Source: JASFUX01 sp050050115
GTDB taxonomy: Bacteria; Pseudomonadota; Alphaproteobacteria; Caulobacterales; Maricaulaceae
NCBI GenBank assembly: GCA_050050115.1
Contig: JASFUX010000010.1
Location: 1-30,530 of the forward strand
Length of the DNA stretch: 30,530 bases
Reading direction: 5' to 3'
Each line of letters begins with the position of its first letter. Position 1 is the first letter of the stretch. The notes beneath the pieces are model-generated. The model saw nothing but the letters and a program-made list of their open reading frames with translations. It did no database searches and was not told where the DNA came from. Of the stretch, positions 1-7,001 are shown one piece after another. A program made the translations under genes and the position numbers.

Positions 1-2
1 AC

Positions 3-1094
3 GCCCGCACGGTGATGGTCGGCCGCCGCGGCATCGCCGCCGCCGCGATCTCGCGCCGCGACTACGACACCGCCATCCTCCACGCCGCCCAGGCGTTCGA
101 AGAAAATCCCAACGCCCGCTGGGCCTTCGATCTTCTGTTCGACGCCCAGGTTCAGGCGGCGCGCTGGGAGGACGTGATCGAGACGCTCGACGCGGGGACC
201 AAGCGGAAGCATCTGCCTGAGGACGTCGCGCGCCGGCGCCGGGCCGTGCTGCTCGCCGCGGCGGCGGAGTCGATCCAGACCACCGACCCGGCGCGTGCGC
301 GCGATCTCGCCGAGCAATCCGCCAGCCTCGCGCCGGCCTTCGCCCCGGGCGCGGCGCTTGCGGCCAACCGGCTCTTAGCGGCGGGCAAGTCTTGGCGCGC
401 GGCGGGTCTGCTCGAGGATGCCTGGGCCGCCGCGCCGCATCCGGCGATCGCGCTGGCCTACCGCGACTTGAGACCGGACGAGACGCCCAAGGCGCGCGCC
501 AAGCGCATGGCCGGGCTGGCCGAGCTGAACCCTGAGCATCGCGAAAGCCGCATCCTCGTCGCCGAGCAGGCGCTTTCGGAAGATGACGGCGAGGCGGCGC
601 GCGACGCGCTGACGCCTTTGCTGGGCGTCGACGAGACTCCCTCGGCGCGCCTCTGCGGCCTCTTGGCCCAAGTCGAGCAGGCGTGCGGCGATCTGCCTGC
701 GGCGCGCCGCTGGGTCGCCGAGGCGGCGATCGCGCCGGGCGAGCCGGACTGGTCCGACCTCGACCCCGAAGGCCCGGCGTTCGACTACAACAACGCCGAC
801 TGGGCGCGGCTGGTCTATTCCTTCGGCGACACCGGCAAGCTGATTCATCCGCGTCATGAACGTTTCGAGCGCGAGCGCCTGACCGCGCCCACGCACCTGC
901 TGCTCGAGGCGCCCAAGCCGGAGGAGGAGGCGGCCGAAGAGGCGCCGTCAGCCGAACAAGCGCCTGCGCCCATGCCGGCGCCCGAGGTTTCGGCGCAGCC
1001 CGCCGCGCCCGCGCAGAAGACCGAGCGCCGGTCCTACGGTCCGGTGTTCATCGGCACGGGCCATCAGCCGGACGATCCGGGCGTGGAGGAGTAG
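3..1094 (+). CDS. HemY-like TPR protein, C-terminal part (5' end outside window)
   Basis: The reading frame is open to the left edge, and the codons before the first possible starts (GTG at 12, ATG at 15) read on in frame, so the true start lies outside the window. The visible part is an Ala/Arg-rich helical protein with TPR-like repeats typical of the HemY protein family. It then has a Pro/Ala/Glu-rich linker (about nucleotides 905-1025) and a conserved tail reading SYGPVFIGTGHQPDDPG, which is common at the end of alphaproteobacterial HemY proteins. The usual N-terminal membrane segments are missing only because of the cut. In alphaproteobacteria this gene usually follows hemD and a mitofilin-like gene, but those are not visible here. 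Its biochemical role is poorly defined: it is associated with haem biosynthesis but is not the protoporphyrinogen oxidase also called HemY. Family assignment is good; function is uncertain. Confidence 0.85.
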   Translation, partial: ARTVMVGRRGIAAAAISRRDYDTAILHAAQAFEENPNARWAFDLLFDAQVQAARWEDVIETLDAGTKRKHLPEDVARRRRAVLLAAAAESIQTTDPARARDLAEQSASLAPAFAPGAALAANRLLAAGKSWRAAGLLEDAWAAAPHPAIALAYRDLRPDETPKARAKRMAGLAELNPEHRESRILVAEQALSEDDGEAARDALTPLLGVDETPSARLCGLLAQVEQACGDLPAARRWVAEAAIAPGEPDWSDLDPEGPAFDYNNADWARLVYSFGDTGKLIHPRHERFERERLTAPTHLLLEAPKPEEEAAEEAPSAEQAPAPMPAPEVSAQPAAPAQKTERRSYGPVFIGTGHQPDDPGVEE

Positions 1095-1101
1095 GGGTAG
1101 G

Positions 1102-1177
1102 TGGTGCCGCCTGCGTGACTCGAACACGCGACCCTCGCATTACGAATGCGATGCTCTACCAGCTGAGCTAAGGCGGC
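1102..1177 (-). tRNA. tRNA-Thr (CGT)
   Basis: The reverse complement folds into a complete 76-nt cloverleaf. The acceptor stem is GCCGCCT paired with AGGCGGC, the D arm is GCTCAGCTGGTAGAGC, and the anticodon stem TCGCA/TGCGA carries the loop TTCGTAA. The variable loop is GGGTC, the T arm is GCGTG-TTCGAGT-CACGC, and ACCA is encoded at the 3' end. The anticodon is CGT, which reads ACG (Thr). It ends 7 nt beyond the stop of the HemY-like gene, on the opposite strand. No integrase or duplicated tRNA end is nearby, so nothing suggests an integrated element. Confidence 0.97.
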
Positions 1178-1266
1178 CCAAAACGGCGATTGCCGGCCCG
1201 GTTCACAGGCGCGCGGAAGCTACCCCGAGCCGCCGGGACGGGCAAGGCGGCCCTGCGGCAAATCCA

Positions 1267-1280
1267 AGGTTCGCGAACCT
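1267..1280. repeat. perfect 14-bp palindrome AGGTTCGCGAACCT
   Basis: The two 7-base arms AGGTTCG and CGAACCT are exact reverse complements with no spacer. The palindrome lies in the 216-bp gap between the tRNA-Thr gene and the paraoxonase-like gene. Perfect symmetry of this size is typical of dimeric repressor operators, but no cognate regulator is encoded beside it, so the role is open. Confidence 0.4.
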
Positions 1281-1295
1281 GCAAGTTATCCGAGC

Positions 1296-1325
1296 GTTGA
1301 CGCGGCGATCGGGCGCGTCGTCAAC
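1296..1325. repeat. inverted repeat GTTGACG ... CGTCAAC
   Basis: The seven-base arms at 1296-1302 and 1319-1325 are exact reverse complements separated by 16 bases. The left arm contains TTGACG, a good -35-like hexamer, but no convincing -10 element follows at the usual distance. It may be part of the promoter or operator region of the paraoxonase-like gene that starts at 1394. Confidence 0.3.
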
Positions 1326-1393
1326 TGCCGGCCGGTTTGAGATCGGCGTGCGAGCGTCCCGCGGGGTGCGCGCGGCCGGCGAGGGAGGCGTTC

Positions 1394-2446
1394 ATGAAAA
1401 GGTTGATCGGTGCGGTGGTGGTGATCGCTCTCTTGGCGGGCGTCGGCTACCTGGCCCAGGTCTATCTGCGCGCCAGCGGCGCGTTTGCTTCGGTCGAGCC
1501 GCGGCTGGCCGAGCAATGCGCCAGCATCGACGTGCATCCGGGGACCGAGGACGTCACCTTCGATCCCGAAACCGGCTGGGCCTTCGTCTCCGCTTCGGTC
1601 CGCCGTGTCGAGCAGGCCGCCGCCTCGGCCGAGGACGGGATCTGGGCCGTCGATCCGTCGGGCCGCGCCGCGCCGCGCCGCGTCTCGCTCGACGTGCCGG
1701 CGGATTTTCATCCGCATGGGATCAGCCTTTGGACCGGCGAGAACGGCGCGCAACGGTTGTTCGCGGTCAGCCACCGCAGGGACGGCGCGCACGTGATCGA
1801 AGTCTTCGACGTCGGCGAGAACCTCGCGCTGCGCCACGCCGAGACCGTCACGTTCGACGCGCTGATCTCGCCCAATGACATCCTCGGCGTCGGCCTGGAC
1901 AGCTTCTACGTCACCAACGATCACGGCAACGTCGGCGGGCTGATGGGCGCGCTCGAGACCTGGCTGGCGCTGCCGCTCGCCTCGGTGGCCTATTTCGACG
2001 GCGAGGCCGGGACGATCGTTGCGGGCGGGCTGGCCTACGCCAACGGGATTGAAATGTCAGATGACGGCGGGACGGTTTATGTCGCCGAGGTGCTGGGCCG
2101 CGCCGTGACCGCTTACGACCGCGACGCCGAGACCGGCGCGCTGGCGCGCGCACGGCGCTATCCAATCGCCAGCGGGCTCGACAACATCGAGATCGCCGAA
2201 GACGGCGCGCTCTTCGTCGCCGGGCACCCGGACGTGTTCGCCTTCCTCGCGCACGGCGGCGACGAGACCGTGATCTCGCCGTCGCAGGTCCTCCGCCTCG
2301 ATCCCGAGACCGGCGACGTCGAGACCGTGTTCGCGGCTTTGGAGGGCGAGATCAACGCCGCGTCGGTCGGCGCGGTCCACGACGGCCGCCTGCTCGTCGG
2401 CGCGGTGTTCGACGCGCATGTGTTGTCGTGCCCGATGGGAGAGTGA
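1394..2446 (+). CDS. paraoxonase/SMP-30-like lactonase or arylesterase, membrane-anchored
   Basis: A 350-residue six-bladed beta-propeller hydrolase resembling the animal paraoxonase (PON) family. The residues that bind the catalytic and structural calcium ions in PON1 all have visible counterparts: E52-D53 (TEDVTFD), N161-D162 (SPNDIL), N217 (ANGIE) and D263-N264 (LDNIEI). The PON-type histidine motif HPHGI is at 106-110. Residues 4-22 form a single hydrophobic segment, either an uncleaved signal anchor or a signal peptide, so the enzyme should face the periplasm. I chose the ATG at 1394 because GAGGGAGG lies just upstream (1381-1388) and the hydrophobic segment then begins at the N-terminus. 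An in-frame start 19 codons earlier would add an Arg-rich leader. The family hydrolyses lactones and aryl esters; the substrate here is unknown. Confidence 0.85.
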   Translation: MKRLIGAVVVIALLAGVGYLAQVYLRASGAFASVEPRLAEQCASIDVHPGTEDVTFDPETGWAFVSASVRRVEQAAASAEDGIWAVDPSGRAAPRRVSLDVPADFHPHGISLWTGENGAQRLFAVSHRRDGAHVIEVFDVGENLALRHAETVTFDALISPNDILGVGLDSFYVTNDHGNVGGLMGALETWLALPLASVAYFDGEAGTIVAGGLAYANGIEMSDDGGTVYVAEVLGRAVTAYDRDAETGALARARRYPIASGLDNIEIAEDGALFVAGHPDVFAFLAHGGDETVISPSQVLRLDPETGDVETVFAALEGEINAASVGAVHDGRLLVGAVFDAHVLSCPMGE

Positions 2447-2480
2447 GCGCGCCCGTCTGGCCTGCCCAGCTAAAATTATA

Positions 2481-2509
2481 TTGACTGGTCTAATTCGTCG
2501 CGGAACGAT
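2481..2509 (+). promoter_or_regulatory. possible promoter of the thioesterase-like gene
   Basis: TTGACT (2481-2486) is followed after 17 bases by AACGAT (2504-2509), within a short AT-rich patch that stands out from the GC-rich surroundings. The -35 element is good and the -10 element is poor. The thioesterase-like gene starts 32 bases further on. Confidence 0.35.
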
Positions 2510-2541
2510 GACGCCCTCACGCTGATAGGGGAACCGCGCGG

Positions 2542-3357
2542 ATGGCGGTGTTCGAACGCGACGACGAGGCCGGGCTGTGGCGGCCGACGCTGCTGGCGCG
2601 CGGGCCGTCGGGGCTGCAAGGCGGGGCGGTCGCCGGACTGATGGTCGGCGAGATCGAGCGGCGCGCGGCCGAGGAAGATCTCGGCTTCGCGCTGAGCGCC
2701 ACCGCGTGGTTCTTGAAGCCCACGCCGATGCAGCCGCTGCGTTCGGAGATGACGGTCATCCGCCAAGGCGGACGCGCGGCGATCATCGACAACGCGCTGA
2801 CGCCTGAAGGCGAGGACGAGCCCTGCGCGCTGGCGCGGGTCATGCTCGTCCGACCACGGCCGATCGAAGCGCCGCCGTTCGACGACGGTCTGTCGGAGAC
2901 GCCGATTGATCCGACCGAACTTCCGGTCCGCACGTTCGGCATGCGGTTCGAAGGCCCGTGGTTCGCCGAGGCTATGGAAATGCGCTTTGGGGAAATGCGT
3001 TCTGGAGAAACGCGAACAGGCGAGGGCGTCGTCTGGTTCAAGATGAACTGCGACGTGGTCGAGGGCGGCGGAGCGATGTCGCAGGTCGTCGGGCCGGCCG
3101 ACTGGGCGCACGGCATCGCCCGGCCACTGCCCAAGCTGTTCATGGATCCCAATCCCAATCTCACCGTGCAGCTCTACCGGCCGTTGCGCGGCGACTGGCT
3201 CGGGCTCGAGCCGTCCGCGCGCTGGGACCGCGAGCTGGGCCTGGGCGCGGGCCGGGCGACTTTGCGCGACGTTTGGGGTGAGGTGGGCTCGGTCTCGATG
3301 GCCATCGCGCTCACCCGCACGCCGCTCGCGTTCGGCGGCCGGCGCGAAGCCTCATAG
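2542..3357 (+). CDS. thioesterase-family (acyl-CoA thioesterase-like) protein
   Basis: A 271-residue protein with the layout of double-hotdog acyl-CoA thioesterases. The N-terminal half has a Gly-rich LQGGAVAGLM stretch (25-34, the place of the usual H-G-G motif) and the strand-rich WFLKPTPMQPL segment. The C-terminal half has an MDPNPNLTVQLYRP region near residue 200, where related proteins hold a conserved D-N-N/L region. Such enzymes hydrolyse acyl-CoA to free acid and CoA in the cytoplasm; the substrate cannot be told from sequence. AGGGG (2527-2531) lies 10 bases before the ATG. An in-frame five-residue tandem repeat (residues 146-160) interrupts the middle of the protein. The VOC gene follows after 12 bases, so the two are probably cotranscribed. 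Confidence 0.75.
   Translation: MAVFERDDEAGLWRPTLLARGPSGLQGGAVAGLMVGEIERRAAEEDLGFALSATAWFLKPTPMQPLRSEMTVIRQGGRAAIIDNALTPEGEDEPCALARVMLVRPRPIEAPPFDDGLSETPIDPTELPVRTFGMRFEGPWFAEAMEMRFGEMRSGETRTGEGVVWFKMNCDVVEGGGAMSQVVGPADWAHGIARPLPKLFMDPNPNLTVQLYRPLRGDWLGLEPSARWDRELGLGAGRATLRDVWGEVGSVSMAIALTRTPLAFGGRREAS
2977..3021 (+). repeat. three 15-bp in-frame tandem repeats inside the thioesterase-like gene
   Basis: Three consecutive 15-base units encode EMRFG, EMRSG and ETRTG. The first two units differ at two bases and the third is more diverged. The units keep frame and look like a slippage-born insertion in the loop between the two hotdog halves. Confidence 0.7.
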
Positions 3358-3369
3358 AGGGAGCCTCCG

Positions 3370-3753
3370 ATGTACAGCCACGTCACTCTGGGAACGAACG
3401 ACCTGCCGCGTGCGGAGAAATTCTACGACGCCGTCATGGGGGTGCTGGGTCATCCGGTGCTGTTCAAGGTCGACACCGCGCTCGCCTACGGGACGGGAAC
3501 GGGCGAGAAGCTGTTCGTGCTCACCCCGTTCGACCGCCAGGAAGCGCGGCCCGGCAACGGCGTGCACGCGGCGTTCAAGGTTCCCTCGCGCGCCATGGTG
3601 GACGCGTTCCACGCGGCGGCTTTGGCGAACGGGGGAACCGACGAAGGCGCGCCGGGGCTGAGACCGCACTATCACCCGAACTACTACGGCGCCTATGTGC
3701 GCGATCCGGACGGCAACAAGATCCAGGCTGTGTGCCACCGCTCGAACGGGTAG
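3370..3753 (+). CDS. VOC-family (glyoxalase/dioxygenase fold) protein
   Basis: A 127-residue protein with the paired beta-alpha-beta-beta-beta modules of the vicinal oxygen chelate superfamily. The N-terminus is HVTLGTNDLPRAEKFYDAVMG (residues 4-24), and the family's closing strand appears as YVRDPDGNKIQAV (109-121). In many members the last strand has a metal-binding Glu (K-I-E-A); here it is Gln at 119, so metal binding may be altered or use other residues. The family covers glyoxalases, ring-cleaving dioxygenases, epimerases and drug-binding proteins, and the substrate cannot be assigned. It lies 12 bases after the thioesterase-like gene and ends 3 bases from the convergent MarR gene, leaving no room for a terminator. 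Confidence 0.85.
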   Translation: MYSHVTLGTNDLPRAEKFYDAVMGVLGHPVLFKVDTALAYGTGTGEKLFVLTPFDRQEARPGNGVHAAFKVPSRAMVDAFHAAALANGGTDEGAPGLRPHYHPNYYGAYVRDPDGNKIQAVCHRSNG

Positions 3754-3756
3754 CCG

Positions 3757-4242
3757 TTACCTTCCCGGCAGCTCGTCCAGCTCGCCGGTGTCGAGGAGCG
3801 GAGAGGCGTCAATGTCTTCGGCGCCGAGCAGGTCGACGACGCGGAGGAGTGCCGCGTTCAAGAACGCCTGCTCCCAATCCTCCAGCGTCTTGAAGCGCTT
3901 TAAGAACCGCTCCTGGAGCAGGTCCGGGGCGCCGGCGAGCTTGGCGCGGCCCGCATCGGTGATCTCCACCCAGACGCGGCGGCGGTCGGTCGAGCCGCGC
4001 TCACGCACGACCAAGCCGTTCGCTCCGAGCTTGTCGAGCAGCGAGGTGACCGTCGCCTGAGAGAGGCTTGCGGCGCGGGCGATGTCCCCGGCGCTCGCCG
4101 GGCCTGAGCGCGCCAGGCGCTGGAGCACGATCATCTGCGAGGTGGTCAGGCCGGACTCGCGCGCGAGCTTGCGCACGTTGATGTCGGTGGCCCGCAAGAT
4201 GCGCCGCATCGCCACGAGCGCGGTTTCAGCCTGTCCGTCCAC
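3757..4242 (-). CDS. ectR: MarR-family regulator, probable repressor of the ectoine genes (EctR type)
   Basis: A 161-residue winged-helix MarR protein. The DNA-binding part covers about residues 31-95: a helix-turn-helix with SLSQATVTSLLDKL as the recognition helix (59-72) and a wing holding the typical D-R-R-R basic patch (86-89). Dimerisation helices lie at both ends. It is divergent from ectA, the arrangement known for EctR, the MarR-type repressor of ectABC-ask in halotolerant methylotrophs, so it probably binds the intergenic region and represses ectoine synthesis at low salt. The start is GTG at 4242, with AGGGAG 9 bases upstream. The symbol rests on family and position, not on proof of binding. 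Confidence 0.82.
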   Translation of the reverse strand: MDGQAETALVAMRRILRATDINVRKLARESGLTTSQMIVLQRLARSGPASAGDIARAASLSQATVTSLLDKLGANGLVVRERGSTDRRRVWVEITDAGRAKLAGAPDLLQERFLKRFKTLEDWEQAFLNAALLRVVDLLGAEDIDASPLLDTGELDELPGR

Positions 4243-4531
4243 GCGCCGCTACTCCCTAGACTCGCGCTCCCGCGGCCCGCCGCGCCCGCCGATTCAGCGC
4301 CTCGCCGGGCGCTCCGGCGTGAAGCTTTGTGCCAAAATGCTTCGATGATCAAACTTTCCACGAAAAAGGCTGCGTAATTTCGATAAGCAAAATATTGCGC
4401 CCTAGATGATGTCGCGCAGTCCGCTCCCTTCTTAGGCGTATTGGTGGAAAGATATCCCAACAATTCAAACAAAAGCGGCGCTTCATTCTCGCGCCCTGGG
4501 CGCGATCGACGGCATTCGTTGCCCCGCGTTG

Positions 4532-4563
4532 TTGACATAGTAATTCGACGAACGAAGTTATAG
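4532..4563 (+). promoter_or_regulatory. candidate ectA promoter
   Basis: A perfect -35 hexamer TTGACA (4532-4537) is followed by an AT-rich stretch ending in GTTATAG. The best -10 candidates are AAGTTA (spacer 17, poor match) and TTATAG at 4558-4563 (spacer 20, better match but too long). A suboptimal spacer would fit a promoter that is weak unless cells are osmotically stressed, which is inference. The ectA start codon lies 30 bases beyond. Confidence 0.5.
4544..4556. promoter_or_regulatory. candidate EctR operator, TTCG-N5-CGAA
   Basis: TTCG (4544-4547) and CGAA (4553-4556) form an inverted repeat whose spacer contains a second ACGAA. It lies between the -35 and the -10 region of the ectA promoter candidate, where a bound MarR dimer would block RNA polymerase. 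In characterised EctR systems the operator also overlaps the ectA promoter. Confidence 0.4.
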
Positions 4564-4592
4564 CGCACACAAGCAAACAAGGAGGCTGTCAC

Positions 4593-5150
4593 GTGGATGA
4601 CGTGACGACCATAATCGCCGAAAAGGCGGACAATGACGTGCGACCACGAAGCACCGCCGTCCTTCGCGCACCCGTCGCGGAGGATGGCGCTGACGTTCAT
4701 GACCTGATCGCGGCCTGCCCGCCGCTCGATCAAAACTCGCTTTATGCGAACCTTCTCCAGTGCTCGGACTTCGCCGACACCTGCGCGATCGCGCATGATG
4801 GGGAAGAGGCGGTGGGCTGGGTCTCGGGCTATCGCCCGCCGAGCAAGCCGGACGTCTATTTCCTGTGGCAGGTCGCCGTGCGCGAGAGCGCCCGCGGGCA
4901 GGGCCTGCCGAAGCGGCTCGTCGCCGAGATCTTCGACCGGCCCGCGCTTGAAGGCGTGCGCTATCTCGAAACCACCATCACCCCGGACAACGAAGCGTCC
5001 TGGGCGCTGTTTCACCGGATCGCCGATTGGCTCGACGCGCCGCTCAAGTCGCGGCCGCGCTTTGATCGGAAGATCCATTTCAAGGGCCGGCACGAGAGCG
5101 AAACGCTCGTCGTCATCGGCCCGTTCGATTGGCCTAACCCGTCCAGCTGA
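4593..5150 (+). CDS. ectA: L-2,4-diaminobutyrate acetyltransferase (ectoine pathway, step 2)
   Basis: A 185-residue GNAT-fold enzyme that acetylates the 4-amino group of L-2,4-diaminobutyrate using acetyl-CoA, giving N4-acetyl-diaminobutyrate in the cytoplasm. Family hallmarks are CPPLDQNS (42-49) followed by NLLQC (53-57), the acetyl-CoA pyrophosphate loop ARGQGL (100-105), and LETTITPDN (125-133). Length is normal, with a short variable N-terminus. The start is GTG at 4593, supported by AAGGAGG at 4579-4585, 7 bases upstream. It is the first gene of the ectABC-ask-symporter run, and ectB follows after a 66-base gap. Confidence 0.97.
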   Translation: MDDVTTIIAEKADNDVRPRSTAVLRAPVAEDGADVHDLIAACPPLDQNSLYANLLQCSDFADTCAIAHDGEEAVGWVSGYRPPSKPDVYFLWQVAVRESARGQGLPKRLVAEIFDRPALEGVRYLETTITPDNEASWALFHRIADWLDAPLKSRPRFDRKIHFKGRHESETLVVIGPFDWPNPSS

Positions 5151-5202
5151 CCAGGCGGACGACCAGGGTCCGATCGGATCGTTCAAACTTATCGTTCACG
5201 TG

Positions 5203-5208
5203 AAGGAG
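5203..5208 (+). promoter_or_regulatory. ribosome binding site deciding the ectB start
   Basis: AAGGAG lies 8 bases before ATG 5217 but only 5 bases before the adjacent GTG 5214. The ATG is therefore the more likely start. Confidence 0.6.
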
Positions 5209-5216
5209 TCATCGTG

Positions 5217-6518
5217 ATGACCGCAACTGCGGCGACATTGACCCAACAACAAGACATCTACCAAAAGCGCGAGTCCGTCGTGCGCAGCTATTGCCGCGCC
5301 TTCCCGGCGACCTTCGCCAAGGCGTTCGGCGCGACCCTGATCGACGACGAGGGCGAGATCTATCTCGACTTCCTCGCCGGCTGCTCGTCGCTCAACTACG
5401 GGCACAATCACCCCGAGCTGAAGCAAGCGCTGATCGACTACATCGCCGATGACGGCCTGGCCCACGGCCTCGACATGCACACCGAGGCCAAGGCGAAGTT
5501 CCTGAAAACCTTCGAAAGCCTGATCCTTCGGCCGCGCAATCTCTCGCACAAGGTGATGTTCACCGGCCCGACCGGCGCGAACGCGGTCGAGTCCGCGATG
5601 AAGATCGCGCGGAAAGTCACGGGACGGACGAATATCATCGCCTTCACCAACGGCTTCCACGGCATGACCTTGGGCGCGCTCGCCGCGACCGGGAACTCCG
5701 GCAAGCGCGAGGGCGCCGGCCTGCCGCTGTCGGGCGTCTGTCACGAGCCCTACGACGGCTACTTCGGCCCGGACGTCGACACCGCCGAGCAGCTCGACCG
5801 GCGACTGTCCGACCCGTCCTCCGGCATCGACGCGCCGGCGGCGATCATCGTCGAGGCGGTGCAAGGCGAGGGCGGCCTCAACGTCGCCAGCGACGCGTGG
5901 CTTCAGAAGATCGCGCTTGTAGCCAAGAAGCACGGCGCGCTCTTGATCATCGACGACATCCAAGCCGGCTGCGGCCGTTGCGGCGGCTTCTTCAGCTTCG
6001 AGCGCGCGGGCGTCGAGCCCGACATCATTACGATGGCCAAGTCGCTCTCGGGCATGGGCCTGCCGTTCGCGGTCACTCTGATCAAGCCCGAGCACGATCA
6101 ATGGACCCCGGGCGAGCACAACGGCACCTTCCGCGGCAACAACCACGCGTTCGTCACCGCGACCAGGGCGCTCGAGCTCTTCTGGGCGGACGATGCGTTC
6201 GAGAAGGAAGTCGCGGTCAAGTCCGAGCTCTTGATCAACACCCTGAGCGAGATCGCCGCAGGCTCGGGGATCGTCAATCGCGTCAAGGGTCGCGGCATGA
6301 TGGCCGGGATCGAGATGAAGAGCGGCGAGCTGGCCGGAGAGGTCTGCGCGCGCTGTTACGAGAACCGCCTCATCATCGAGACCAGCGGCGGGCACGACGA
6401 GGTCGTCAAGGTGCTCTGTCCTCTGACGATCAGCGAATACGACCTGACGCGCGGGCTAGACATCCTCGCCGACGCGGTGACGGCGGTCGAGGCCGAGCAC
6501 ACGAAGTCGGCCGCGTAA
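5217..6518 (+). CDS. ectB: diaminobutyrate-2-oxoglutarate transaminase (ectoine pathway, step 1)
   Basis: A 433-residue class III PLP-dependent aminotransferase. It converts L-aspartate 4-semialdehyde to L-2,4-diaminobutyrate, with glutamate as amino donor. Visible signs are the N-terminal FLAGCSSLNYGHNHP motif of EctB, a Gly-rich PLP-phosphate region TGPTGANAVESAMK (about 118-131), the Asp pair in IIDDIQAGCGR (D246/D247) that contacts the pyridine nitrogen, and the Schiff-base lysine K275 in MAKSLSGMG. Length and motifs match EctB rather than the general GABA or ornithine aminotransferases. The alternative GTG start at 5214 adds one residue. ectC follows after 10 bases. Confidence 0.97.
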   Translation: MTATAATLTQQQDIYQKRESVVRSYCRAFPATFAKAFGATLIDDEGEIYLDFLAGCSSLNYGHNHPELKQALIDYIADDGLAHGLDMHTEAKAKFLKTFESLILRPRNLSHKVMFTGPTGANAVESAMKIARKVTGRTNIIAFTNGFHGMTLGALAATGNSGKREGAGLPLSGVCHEPYDGYFGPDVDTAEQLDRRLSDPSSGIDAPAAIIVEAVQGEGGLNVASDAWLQKIALVAKKHGALLIIDDIQAGCGRCGGFFSFERAGVEPDIITMAKSLSGMGLPFAVTLIKPEHDQWTPGEHNGTFRGNNHAFVTATRALELFWADDAFEKEVAVKSELLINTLSEIAAGSGIVNRVKGRGMMAGIEMKSGELAGEVCARCYENRLIIETSGGHDEVVKVLCPLTISEYDLTRGLDILADAVTAVEAEHTKSAA

Positions 6519-6528
6519 GAGGTCCGTC

Positions 6529-6921
6529 ATGATCGTGCGCGATCTCGCTGAGGCGAGCAAGACCGAGCGCAAGGTGGAAAGCGACGGCTGGACGTCGGTG
6601 CGCCTGCTCCTCAAAGACGACGCGATGGGGTTCTCCTTCCACATCACGACGATCCACGAAGGCGCCGAGCTGACGATGCACTACAAGCATCACCTCGAAA
6701 GCGTCTACTGCATCGCCGGGGAGGGCTCGATTGAGGACCTCGCAACGGGCGAGGTGCATCAGATCCGCCCCGGTGTCGTCTATGCGCTCGACCAGCACGA
6801 CCGCCACATCCTGCGGGCGAAGTCAGAGATGACCATGGCGTGCGTGTTCAACCCGCCGGTCACGGGCCGGGAAGTGCACGGCCCCGACGGCGCTTACCCG
6901 GCCGAAGAAGCCTCTGCGTAA
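6529..6921 (+). CDS. ectC: L-ectoine synthase
   Basis: A 130-residue cupin enzyme that cyclises N4-acetyl-L-2,4-diaminobutyrate to ectoine with loss of water, the last step of the pathway. The three residues that bind the catalytic iron in characterised EctC proteins are present at the same numbering: E57 (HHLESVY), Y85 (GVVYALD) and H93 (DRHIL). The family's VYCIAGEGSIED stretch covers 59-70. Length is standard. It starts 10 bases after the ectB stop; the aspartokinase start follows 80 bases after its stop. Confidence 0.97.
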   Translation: MIVRDLAEASKTERKVESDGWTSVRLLLKDDAMGFSFHITTIHEGAELTMHYKHHLESVYCIAGEGSIEDLATGEVHQIRPGVVYALDQHDRHILRAKSEMTMACVFNPPVTGREVHGPDGAYPAEEASA

Positions 6922-7001
6922 GCAACGGTCGCCGCGCCGCCACGGTCGAAGGCGTGGGCAAGAGCCGTCACGCGAGAAAGCAAACCCAGGACTCAGTCCC
7001 A

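Larger units (their letters stand above)
4243..4592. other. ectR-ectA divergent intergenic region
   Basis: The 350 bases hold no credible gene. Part of it (about 4320-4460 and 4530-4580) is clearly more AT-rich than the rest of the window. A near-palindrome, GCAAAATATTGC, lies at 4387-4398. The ectA promoter candidate and a TTCG-N5-CGAA inverted repeat lie at the ectA end. The length suggests a long leader or several regulator sites. Confidence 0.6.

Noticed and set aside
1102..1177. tRNA-Thr as an integration site
   Set aside because: No integrase, no direct repeat of the tRNA 3' end and no change in gene type on either side.
4349..4576. 75-codon minus-strand frame in the ectR-ectA gap
   Set aside because: No ribosome binding site, unusual composition and no family resemblance; it also lies antisense to the likely ectA promoter.
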